NCBI GenBank assembly: GCA_001767525.1
Contig: MELF01000047.1
Coordinates: forward strand, 1-64,000
DNA length: 64,000 bases
Direction of reading: 5' to 3'
From: Acidobacteria bacterium RIFCSPLOWO2_12_FULL_68_19
GTDB taxonomy: Bacteria; Acidobacteriota; Vicinamibacteria; Vicinamibacterales; UBA2999
A program made the translations under genes and the position numbers. Shown piece after piece: positions 54,235 to 61,870 of the stretch. Numbering within the stretch: position 1 is the stretch's first letter; each line of letters begins with the position of its first letter. Under the pieces are notes generated by a model, which saw only the letters and a list, made by a program, of their open reading frames with translations, was not told where the DNA came from and made no database searches.

Positions 54235-56046
54235 TCAGCTGACGGCGGCGATCTTCCGCGCGCAGGCGCTCGTCTCGATCATCTCCTGATACGATTGGTA
54301 CGCCACTGCCCGTCCGCCAACCAGCTCGATGAGACGGTCGCAACGCCGGAGGCTCGTGAGGCGGTGAGCGATCACGATGATCGTCAGCTCCTCGTCGAGC
54401 GCCTCGAGCGTCTCCATGACCGCCAGTTCCGTCGCGTCATCGAGCGCGCTAGTGGCCTCGTCGAGGACCAGCACCGGCGCCCGCCGATAGAGCGCGCGGG
54501 CGATGCCGATCCGCTGACGCTGGCCACCGGACAGCCGGACGCCCCGTTCGCCGACGGTGGTTCGGTACCCATCCGGCAGATCCTCGACGAACGCGCTGAT
54601 CTGCGCCTGTCGGGCCGCCTGTTCGACGCGGTCCATGTCGACATCCCGTGGGTGGATCCCAAACGCGATGTTTTCGGCAACCGACGAATCGGACAGAAAA
54701 ATGCTTTGCGGCACGTGCGCGATGCTGCGCTGCCACCGTCGAAGCCGGTCACGTGTCAGTGGCTGACCATCCACGAGAATCGCTCCCTCCGTCGGCTCCA
54801 GCAGGCCCATGAGCAGGTCCGACAACGTGCTCTTCCCGCTGCCGGTCTCGCCGGTCACGCCCATCCGAACGCCTTTCGAAATCGACAGCGTCAGGCCGTC
54901 GAGCACCCAGGGTGCCCCGTTCGCATAGCGAAAGCGGACAGACTCGACACGAATGCCCTCGTGCAGGCCCAGCGGTGCGGGGGGTGGCTGGTTGGCCTCG
55001 GGAGGAAGCGGCTGGTCGAGCAGATCCAGGACCTCAGACACGCCTGCGACGTTCGCCGTCATCGAGGACCAGCTCGCGTACGCCATCTGAACGAGGGGGA
55101 GCATCCGCTGCGCGCCCAGCGCCAGCACTCCCAACACCGGCAGGGCAGCGCCCAGGCCGCCGGAGCCGCGGCTCATCCAGTAGGCCAGCGCCGCCACAAG
55201 CGCGATGCCGAGCGCCTCCAGGACAAACCGGGGACCATTCATGATGAAGTTGTTGATGCTCTGCGCCCGGCGCACCGCATAGTTGGCCCGACGATACTTG
55301 TCCGCATACAACTGCTGCGCGCTCTCGAGCAGCACGTCCCGGATGCCGCCCAACCCTTCTTGAACGACCCTGATGAGGCTGGTCTGTTCGCGTGCGATGA
55401 GCTGGCTGTTGCGGCGCAGGCGCCGCCGCGACGCCCACGTCAGCGCCCCGTAGCCGGAGCCCAGGACACCGCTGGCGACGCCCGCCACCACCGGATTCAC
55501 CGCTACGAGCGCCGACGTGAGTGCGAGCATCTGTACCGCTGATGCCACCAGCGTCAGCTGCGCCATGAGCATCTTGAGTGCGCCTTCGATTTTTTGCGTC
55601 ACGCCGCTGAGCACGACGCTGCTGTGGCGCCGTACGTGAATGGTGTACGGCTGGTACATCGTGCGGCGATAGATCTCGGCGGCGAAATCGCCGCTGATGG
55701 CATAGGCCAGACGATCGTTCACCCACAGCAGCCACAACCGGACACCACCGGCCAACATCGCGGCGACTGCGAAGAGGACAGCCAGCGGGAAGACCAGTTG
55801 ATCCGCCGTGGTCGCCCCCCAGATCGCAGCCACACGGGCACCAATGGGATGGCGGATCGCCTGCTCTGGCGCCGCCAGAACCCCGAGAAATGGAAGCACT
55901 GCACCCAGCGTCAGGATTTCGCAGAAGCCACTGACCAGGATCAGCACGCACAACGCGCCTATCTGGCGGCGGCGGCGGGCGTCGAGGTGACGCCACAGCC
56001 GCCGGAGGAGCACGCGCAGGCTCGACGGCAGCGTCTCCGAGTTCAT
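54235..56046 (-). CDS. ABC transporter, fused permease-ATPase (MsbA/PglK-like flippase)
   Basis: The 603-residue protein has an N-terminal six-helix membrane domain and a C-terminal ATPase with Walker A GETGSGKST, signature LSGGQRQRIGIARAL and Walker B VLVLDEATSALDD followed by the H-loop IVIAHRL. It resembles flippases that move lipid-linked glycans such as PglK. As the only lipid-oligosaccharide transporter in the window it probably flips the finished glycan. ATG 56046 overlaps the fusion gene upstream by four bases. Confidence 0.85.
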   Translation of the reverse strand: MNSETLPSSLRVLLRRLWRHLDARRRRQIGALCVLILVSGFCEILTLGAVLPFLGVLAAPEQAIRHPIGARVAAIWGATTADQLVFPLAVLFAVAAMLAGGVRLWLLWVNDRLAYAISGDFAAEIYRRTMYQPYTIHVRRHSSVVLSGVTQKIEGALKMLMAQLTLVASAVQMLALTSALVAVNPVVAGVASGVLGSGYGALTWASRRRLRRNSQLIAREQTSLIRVVQEGLGGIRDVLLESAQQLYADKYRRANYAVRRAQSINNFIMNGPRFVLEALGIALVAALAYWMSRGSGGLGAALPVLGVLALGAQRMLPLVQMAYASWSSMTANVAGVSEVLDLLDQPLPPEANQPPPAPLGLHEGIRVESVRFRYANGAPWVLDGLTLSISKGVRMGVTGETGSGKSTLSDLLMGLLEPTEGAILVDGQPLTRDRLRRWQRSIAHVPQSIFLSDSSVAENIAFGIHPRDVDMDRVEQAARQAQISAFVEDLPDGYRTTVGERGVRLSGGQRQRIGIARALYRRAPVLVLDEATSALDDATELAVMETLEALDEELTIIVIAHRLTSLRRCDRLIELVGGRAVAYQSYQEMIETSACARKIAAVS

Positions 56047-57446
56047 ACATCCTCGGCGAACGCCGAATGAGGAGCCCTCGCCTCTGCCCGCGCCGCGAGC
56101 CGCTGCGCGAGCTCCATATCGAATTCGCTCCGGATCACGATTCCGGCCTTCGCATCCACGACGATGTGGCCGATTTGCCCGCCCACGACACGGCCATGTT
56201 CCCTGAAGAATGCGGTTCGCACCAGGTGCATCCCGGCCGTTTCGCGGTACAGGCTCTCGCGCTCGAGGCGCAACGTGCGGCTCTTCTGGATCGCGACCAT
56301 TCCCGCGCCGTTGTGCTGGTAGAACACTTCCTGGTGGGGACGGACCGCCACGACACAGTCGGTCGAGAAGAGCTGCAAGGCGTGGATGGCCATGTCGACG
56401 TGGTGTGCATTCCGGAACGGCGCCTCGGCGTACAGCATCAACAGCGCCTCGGGCTCACGGCCCCGCTGCGCCGTCCACTCGCGCAGCCCGTATTCGACGG
56501 TCGCCTCGAGGGGTGTGTTCATGCGGCTCAGGTGCACGGGCCGCTCAATGACCATCACCCGGTCGCCAAACCCGTTCCGGACGTACTCGATGGCGCCGGT
56601 GTCGCTGGTGATGACAACCGTCTCGGACACGCCCTGGGCGTCGAGCGCGGCCTCGATCGTGAAATCGATCACCGGCCGCCCGCCAAGCTGTCGAAAGATG
56701 ACCGAATCCGGATCCAATTGGGTTCCGCGCACTGGAATGAGACACACCACGTCGAGCGGCTTCTCGGCGCGCAGCGTGTGCGCCATGATCTGCCCGCGAG
56801 TTTCGAGGAGCCCGGCTTCATCGCGGGTCAGGCTGGTCGGGTGGCGCCGGTAGCAGAACAGCGGAAGATTGACGTTCGCGACCTGGTACTGCTGAATGAA
56901 CCGGAGCCACAGCTCGTACCCGTCCTGCCGCGAAAACTGCTCGTTGTAGCCGCCCAGCGCCAGCAGACATTCGCGCCTGATCATCGTCCCGGCGCCGTGA
57001 GCCGGCTGGTCGTACAACGTCACGTCCTGCTGGAAATCGTGACGGCGTTGCAGCGCGATGATCTCGCCGGCGGCGTCCACGGTGTAGTAGTCGGGAAATA
57101 CGAGGCCCACGTCCGGGTGCCGCTCGAGATAGTTGGACATCACCAGCAGCGCGTTCTCGTCGAAATAATCGTCCGCATCGAGGCGCACGATGTATCGACC
57201 GCGGGCCATGCGCAGCGCGATGTTGTTGGCGACCGTCAACCCGTGATTCTCCTGGCTGACGATGCGCACCTGCGGATGCCGCTCATACTCGGTGAGGATC
57301 TCCAGCGAGCCATCCGTCGAACCGTCGTCGATGATGATCAGTTCGAAGTCGGTGAACTTCTGACCCAGAACGCTCTCGATCGACTGCCGGAGGTACCGGG
57401 CGTAGTTGTGGTTGGTGATGTAGACGGTGACGAGCGGTTCCGACAT
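56043..57446 (-). CDS. GT2 glycosyltransferase fused to a NeuA-like CMP-sugar synthetase
   Basis: Residues 1-230 of this 467-residue protein are GT2: VTVYITNHNYARYLRQSIESVL, IIIDDGSTDGS and the DXD-type RLDADDYF. Residues about 235-467 are NeuA-like: DVVCLIPVRG, QLGGRPVIDFTIEAALDA, VVITSDTGAIEYV and LLMLYAEAPFRN, but the usual GGSK motif after IPxRG is replaced by TQLDPD. A chain that both activates and transfers the sugar is suggested. It is the first gene of the minus-strand run; ATG 57446. Confidence 0.8.
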   Translation of the reverse strand: MSEPLVTVYITNHNYARYLRQSIESVLGQKFTDFELIIIDDGSTDGSLEILTEYERHPQVRIVSQENHGLTVANNIALRMARGRYIVRLDADDYFDENALLVMSNYLERHPDVGLVFPDYYTVDAAGEIIALQRRHDFQQDVTLYDQPAHGAGTMIRRECLLALGGYNEQFSRQDGYELWLRFIQQYQVANVNLPLFCYRRHPTSLTRDEAGLLETRGQIMAHTLRAEKPLDVVCLIPVRGTQLDPDSVIFRQLGGRPVIDFTIEAALDAQGVSETVVITSDTGAIEYVRNGFGDRVMVIERPVHLSRMNTPLEATVEYGLREWTAQRGREPEALLMLYAEAPFRNAHHVDMAIHALQLFSTDCVVAVRPHQEVFYQHNGAGMVAIQKSRTLRLERESLYRETAGMHLVRTAFFREHGRVVGGQIGHIVVDAKAGIVIRSEFDMELAQRLAARAEARAPHSAFAEDV

Positions 57447-57456
57447 CAGCCGATTA

Positions 57457-57478
57457 CACGCGGCGCCGCCGCCGCGTG
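57457..57478 (-). promoter_or_regulatory. Leader RNA hairpin just before the first gene of the run
   Basis: CACGCGGCG and CGCCGCGTG form a perfect 9-bp GC stem with a 4-base loop. It ends 10 bases before the ATG at 57446, where a Shine-Dalgarno would lie; none is seen. It may reduce or control translation of the fusion gene. Confidence 0.5.
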
Positions 57479-57571
57479 GATTTCAACGTGGATCCGGGAT
57501 CGCATGAGACACTCCGTGCCCCTCGCTCACAGGCGAGAAATGGTGTAGCTGTCGCGGGATACGCGGGGACC

Positions 57572-57586
57572 GTTCAAAAAATGAAC
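57572..57586. promoter_or_regulatory. Possible operator palindrome
   Basis: GTTCA-AAAAA-TGAAC is a perfect 5-bp inverted pair. It covers the expected transcription start of the minus-strand promoter, an ideal position for a repressor. No regulator gene is seen nearby. Confidence 0.45.
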
Positions 57587-57591
57587 AATGC

Positions 57592-57621
57592 ATTAGAGTC
57601 GGTCCACAACGGCGTTGTCAA
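57592..57621 (-). promoter_or_regulatory. Sigma70-like promoter of the glycan operon
   Basis: On the minus strand a consensus -35 TTGACA (57616-57621) is followed after 18 bases by TCTAAT (57592-57597), five of six consensus. The start site would be near 57585, giving a 140-base leader before the ATG at 57446. It is the clearest promoter in the window and lies at the head of about 50 kb of same-strand genes. Confidence 0.7.
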
Positions 57622-57657
57622 GCGATTGAAGTTCTGAGAACCGTCGCGTCGAGCACG

Positions 57658-58941
57658 TCATGCATCCCGCAACCCGGCAAACGCCACCCAGAGAAACCGA
57701 AAGTTCATGATGTCGACATTGACGCTGTTCACGACGAGGCCCAACACCGCCGCCCGGCTGGCCACGACGAACCAGCGCTCGGGCCGTCGGGCCGGCGCCT
57801 GAAGCAAGGCGACCACAAGCAGGAACGCCGTGCCCAGCGCGCCGGCGATTCCCGTCTCGGCCAGCGCCCCAAGCAGTGTCGAATGCGGATCAGCGGTGCG
57901 ATACGGTTCGTGCAGGAGGCCATCTGCATACGCGCGCTCGGCGACCGCCGGGAATCGACCGAGCCCCACACCGGTCCAGGGCCGTTCGAGGAACGCGTCC
58001 CACGCCGCTCGCTTCAGGACGTAATAGCTCATGAAATTGTACGACACCTGGACGGTGAGACGCTTCGCTCCCTCATCTCCCAGGAAGGCGTACGCGTACT
58101 CGGGAGGAGGAACCGAGTCGTCGAAATCGTGTCGCCATTCGACTCCGCGAATCGTCACGATCAACATTGCGTTGATCAGAACAAACAACATCAAGACGCC
58201 CGCCACAGCCACGCCGCGAATCGCCGTGGCGCGAGGGCGCGGCAGGAAGGGCCATGCGATCGCGATTCCGGCCACGACGAAACCGACGATGGCATGCGTG
58301 AGCGAGAACACGATGCCGGCCCCGACGAGTGCCGCCGCCACGATCCATTCCATCCGCCGCACCGCGTCGAACACCGCGGCTGCCCCGATGAACGGCAGGA
58401 CGAATGTCAGGTAGTTCGCGAACATGGCCGGGCTCTCGCTGCCGCCTGTGAGGCGCAGGACACGCCCGAGGTACGGGAGCGTGCTGGCACCCCCGAGGAT
58501 TCCGGCATCGACGCCCCAGACGGCATGGAAACCGACGGCAGCGAGCCCGACACCACAGATGGCCGCAGGCGCGCGCAGGAGCGTCTTGCCCGCCGCCGAC
58601 CATCCGGTCGTTCTGAAATACAGCACGAACACGACGTACACACAGCCGAGATAGAGGCGCTTCACCAGCTCCACGATCGAACTGCGAACGTCGTCGGTGC
58701 CCCACAACGATGGAGCGAGCGAGAGCAGGTATGCGGCGACACAGTAATCGAGAGGACGCCATTCCCACCGGCCGGGCGAGGGAACGAGGATGAACACCGC
58801 CATGACTGGAAACATCAGATCGATGAGCCGGGCGTTGAGCGCCAGCGGCGGCCAGGCGACGGAAATGAGCGCGAGGTAGACCAGCGGCAGGGCGGCGGTG
58901 ACACGATCCTGCCACGAAGGCGCCGACGGCGGTCTCATCAT
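57658..58941 (-). CDS. O-antigen polymerase/ligase-family membrane protein
   Basis: The 427-residue protein has about 10-12 hydrophobic helices and, near the end, the Wzy_C/ligase loop VGLGRFPAVAERAY...DPHSTLLGALAETGIAGALG with the conserved His and Glu. It polymerises repeat units or ligates glycan to the lipid core in the periplasm. ATG 58941 overlaps the GT2 stop (ATGA). It is divided from the big cluster by the 57447-57657 intergenic region. Confidence 0.83.
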   Translation of the reverse strand: MMRPPSAPSWQDRVTAALPLVYLALISVAWPPLALNARLIDLMFPVMAVFILVPSPGRWEWRPLDYCVAAYLLSLAPSLWGTDDVRSSIVELVKRLYLGCVYVVFVLYFRTTGWSAAGKTLLRAPAAICGVGLAAVGFHAVWGVDAGILGGASTLPYLGRVLRLTGGSESPAMFANYLTFVLPFIGAAAVFDAVRRMEWIVAAALVGAGIVFSLTHAIVGFVVAGIAIAWPFLPRPRATAIRGVAVAGVLMLFVLINAMLIVTIRGVEWRHDFDDSVPPPEYAYAFLGDEGAKRLTVQVSYNFMSYYVLKRAAWDAFLERPWTGVGLGRFPAVAERAYADGLLHEPYRTADPHSTLLGALAETGIAGALGTAFLLVVALLQAPARRPERWFVVASRAAVLGLVVNSVNVDIMNFRFLWVAFAGLRDA

Positions 58942-59699
58942 CTCGCGGCGCCCTCGGGCGCCTGTCGGAGCGTGACCCACAGCTTGACCAGACCCACGAT
59001 CACGCCTGGAAACCGCCTGGCGATCGATGTGTAACTGTGCGGGCGGATCTCCCGCACCGTGACGGGAATCTCATGGATACGGAAGCCGGCCCGCTGTGCC
59101 CGCAGCACGAACTCGGTATCGAACAGCCAGTCGCGGGAGACGCACGACGTCAACAGGGGCAGAGCCTGCCGGCGCCGGAGCGCCTTCATGCCATGGGTAT
59201 CAGTCCCACGGAAGCCGAAGGCGAGCCGCAAGAAGATATTGAAACTGCGGGTGATGACCTTCCGGATGGTGGGACGCCGGTCAGAGGCGCCCGGCATCAC
59301 CTTCGATCCAAGCACGATATCGGCTGAGCGCAACGCCTCGAGCGCGGTACGCGCGAATGCCGCGCTCCAGAAATCAAGGTTGTAGATGACGACCAGCTCA
59401 TGATGGCACATGGCGATCGCATGCTTCAGCGCGAGACCGTAGTCGCCGACGGCCAGTTGTTCGACCTTCACCTCAGGGGCACGCGCCGCGATGTTCAACG
59501 CGATGTCGTGACTGTGGTCCGTGCTCCCGTTCTCGCAGAGCACGAGCTCGAACGGCCGGCCGAGCTGCCTGAGTTCGGCCAGCATGCGCGTCACCGTCGT
59601 CTCTAACAGCTCCTCCTCATTGTGAACGGGAACGACGACGGAGACCAGCGGATCCGGCTCGGTCGCTGCTTGAAGAGGGACATGCGTCAAGACTGCCAT
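58938..59699 (-). CDS. Glycosyltransferase family 2, dolichyl-phosphate-mannose-synthase-like
   Basis: In the 253-residue protein VSVVVPVHNEEELLETTVTRML, LVLCENGSTDHSHDIA and FGFRGTDTHGMKALRRRQAL match DPM1-like GT2 enzymes, which make lipid-linked sugars or initiate chains. A C-terminal hydrophobic patch (GVIVGLVKLWVTL) may touch the membrane. ATG 59699 overlaps the upstream stop by 13 bases; a TTG at 59690 is a rival start with a TTGA overlap. Confidence 0.83.
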   Translation of the reverse strand: MAVLTHVPLQAATEPDPLVSVVVPVHNEEELLETTVTRMLAELRQLGRPFELVLCENGSTDHSHDIALNIAARAPEVKVEQLAVGDYGLALKHAIAMCHHELVVIYNLDFWSAAFARTALEALRSADIVLGSKVMPGASDRRPTIRKVITRSFNIFLRLAFGFRGTDTHGMKALRRRQALPLLTSCVSRDWLFDTEFVLRAQRAGFRIHEIPVTVREIRPHSYTSIARRFPGVIVGLVKLWVTLRQAPEGAAR

Positions 59700-60406
59700 T
59701 CCCTCCGACCCAGGCCGATCAAGCGCATCACCGGGTAGGACAGCCGTGGCCACAGCATCTGTAACTCTCCGCGCAGGACATCGGGGGCCACCGGAGGCCG
59801 GAACCCCTCGAAATAGGCTTCGTACGGCTGGGACCGGTACGACCTGCCGCCCGCAGCCGCCGTACTCAGCGACGGATCATGCGCCAGTTCATCCGCAGAT
59901 GCGAGGTCCCCGCGGCGGTTGCGGAACACGATTCCGTTGTCGACGTCGAACACCCTCCATCGCCGCTCTACCCACACGAACGACAGCGTCAGGCGAGGCG
60001 CAATCTGTCGGCTGCTCGCCACGAACGCGGGCACACCCGCGTACGTCGTCAACGTCGTGAAGACTTCCGCTTTCTGCCAGGCTGGGCCGTATCCGCGGAT
60101 GATGATGTTCAGGACATGATCGTCAACGACCGGAAATCCGTCTGGCGTATCGCGAATGTTGCGACGGGTCCACTCGAGCAGCGTCAATGCGCGTGCTTCG
60201 GGTGCCGCTTCTTCGTCAACGATCCCGGACACCAGGCGGGCATAGCCCAGATCGCGCTGCACGAAATCCAGAGCCTTGGCGTACAGCGGGATCGTGTGGA
60301 CGTACAGCGTGCTGTCCACCGCCTGTCGCGTCTCGGTCGGGATGACCGCAACGCCAGCGAGCGCCGCAACGGTGACGGGGAGGAGCAGCCAGCGCCGGGA
60401 AGGCAC
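59687..60406 (-). CDS. Transglutaminase-like exported protein lacking the catalytic Cys
   Basis: This 239-residue protein begins with a signal-anchor (RRWLLLPVTVAALAGVAVIP). The central region TLLEWTRRNIRDTPDG, IRGYGPAWQKAEVFTTLTTYAGVPAFVAS resembles the bacterial transglutaminase-like core, in which the conserved cysteine is expected at the GPAWQKAEV site but is absent; VWVERRWRVFDVDNG supplies the usual WVEVW...D-like segment. It is probably a non-catalytic periplasmic protein. GTG 60406 is the start. Confidence 0.65.
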   Translation of the reverse strand: MPSRRWLLLPVTVAALAGVAVIPTETRQAVDSTLYVHTIPLYAKALDFVQRDLGYARLVSGIVDEEAAPEARALTLLEWTRRNIRDTPDGFPVVDDHVLNIIIRGYGPAWQKAEVFTTLTTYAGVPAFVASSRQIAPRLTLSFVWVERRWRVFDVDNGIVFRNRRGDLASADELAHDPSLSTAAAGGRSYRSQPYEAYFEGFRPPVAPDVLRGELQMLWPRLSYPVMRLIGLGRREWQS

Positions 60407-60430
60407 GAAAAGCGTGTGTAACTCCGCGCT

Positions 60431-60436
60431 TATAAT
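60431..60436 (+). promoter_or_regulatory. Possible -10 box before the SGNH hydrolase gene
   Basis: A perfect TATAAT lies 15 bases before the ATG at 60452 in the 45-base divergent gap. No -35 is visible, so the transcript could be nearly leaderless. Confidence 0.4.
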
Positions 60437-60451
60437 GAGGCGCGTCCCGGC

Positions 60452-61870
60452 ATGCGCGAGCCACTCCGTCGGATCGTCACTCGCATCGTCTTCCGTCTCA
60501 CAGCAGTGTGCCTCGGCCTGGCAATGGCGTTCCTCATCGCGGAAGTGAGCTATCGCTTCTATCTGTTTGGCTGGAGGCTCAGCTACGCCCAGACCCAGTT
60601 CGTGGATCCGTCCGCGTTCGAGGCGGACAAGCCGCTCGTCGCGTTCCTCGGCGATTCGTTCACTCGAGGCTATCCGTTTCCGATCGATCAGTCCTACCCG
60701 CTGTTGCTCGCGGGGAGCCTCGCGGACGACCGCATCCGCGTCGGCAACTTCGGGCGGACCGGCAGCTCACTGCGCGACGTGATTCTCACCGCCCGTCAGG
60801 TTGCCGCGCTCGATCCGGACCTCGTCGTCTGGGGCCTCTCGACCAACGACGCAATCGCCTCGGCCGAAGCACTGCGGGAGTCCCGGTACTGGAACGAAGC
60901 GACGGGGGAGCCGCAGCCCCTTGGAGACCCCCCGCGCAGCGCCTGGTACTACCTCGTCCACGCGCTGTGGATCCTGCCGTACGACTCGCTCGTCAACGCG
61001 AAGATGAGCCTGTTCTCGACGGTCAAGGAGGTTCTCCAGACCTACTCCTACGTCTACGTCGTGGTGAAGTCGGCGCTGGACGAGCATCGCCTGCTCGGCG
61101 GGTTCCGGGCGCCGATGGACGAGTTTCCGGAGCGTCGGGAGATGGTCGAGGAGAGCCTGCATGCCTATCGGAGGGGCAATACGCCGGCGAGCGCGAGCGA
61201 GGCGATCGGGACCATCCACGAGGGATTGCACGCGCAGGGCATCGCGTTCATCGTGCTCTACCTGCCGCAGGAATCCGAGCTCAACGCGTCGATGTTTCGC
61301 GGCAATCTCGAGTCGCTGGGCGTCGCCCCCGACGACTACGATCGCAGCAATCCCCGCGTTCAACTGCGGCGGTTCTGCGAATCCCGGGGCATTCCCTTCA
61401 TCGATCCGTCCGAGGCCATGGAACAGGAGGTGCGCCAGGGACGCCGCCTGTTCCTGACGTTCGACCGCCATTACAACCGCACCGGCAACGCGTGGCTCGC
61501 CGATTTCCTGTCCCGGAACCGACTACTGACAGAGGAGATCGGCCGCCTCACGCGGGATGGAGCGCGGCGGCCCCGCGACGGTTCCACTGCGGCAGATTCC
61601 GCAGCCACAGCTCGAAACAGAGGACAGTCCAGAGCTGCAGTCCCGCATTCGCTTCGCCGGCCTGATGGCGCCTCACGAGCTCACGCACGTACGGCGCGGA
61701 GAGAAACGTGTTGTAACGCGCTGAAGAATCAAGCAGGAGATCCCTCACATAGTCCTTCAGCCCACCGCGGAACCAGGTTCCAAGCGGGACGCCGAATCCC
61801 ATCTTTCCGCGCCGCGCGACAGCCGGCGGCAGCAGATCCCGAAACGCCTGCCGTAGAACGACCTTCGTAG
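60452..61870 (+). CDS. SGNH/GDSL-family hydrolase with antisense-overlapping tail
   Basis: The protein begins with an uncleaved-looking membrane anchor (VFRLTAVCLGLAMAFLIAEVSYRFYLF). SGNH blocks follow: AFLGDSFTRGYPF (nucleophile Ser), VGNFGRTGSSLRD (Gly), VWGLSTNDAI (Asn) and FDRHYNRTGNAWLADFL (Asp and His). It may deacylate or acylate a surface glycan in the periplasm. The conserved domain ends near 61540, yet no stop appears until 61870, so about 110 low-complexity residues overlap asnB on the other strand; a lost stop or readthrough tail is likely. Confidence 0.8.
   Translation: MREPLRRIVTRIVFRLTAVCLGLAMAFLIAEVSYRFYLFGWRLSYAQTQFVDPSAFEADKPLVAFLGDSFTRGYPFPIDQSYPLLLAGSLADDRIRVGNFGRTGSSLRDVILTARQVAALDPDLVVWGLSTNDAIASAEALRESRYWNEATGEPQPLGDPPRSAWYYLVHALWILPYDSLVNAKMSLFSTVKEVLQTYSYVYVVVKSALDEHRLLGGFRAPMDEFPERREMVEESLHAYRRGNTPASASEAIGTIHEGLHAQGIAFIVLYLPQESELNASMFRGNLESLGVAPDDYDRSNPRVQLRRFCESRGIPFIDPSEAMEQEVRQGRRLFLTFDRHYNRTGNAWLADFLSRNRLLTEEIGRLTRDGARRPRDGSTAADSAATARNRGQSRAAVPHSLRRPDGASRAHARTARRETCCNALKNQAGDPSHSPSAHRGTRFQAGRRIPSFRAARQPAAADPETPAVERPS

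Noticed and set aside
53581-55542. A 653-residue plus-strand reading frame
   Set aside because: It is antisense to the methyltransferase-like protein and ABC transporter, whose Walker and signature motifs are clear. Its own sequence is Arg/His-rich without motifs, a GC-rich shadow.
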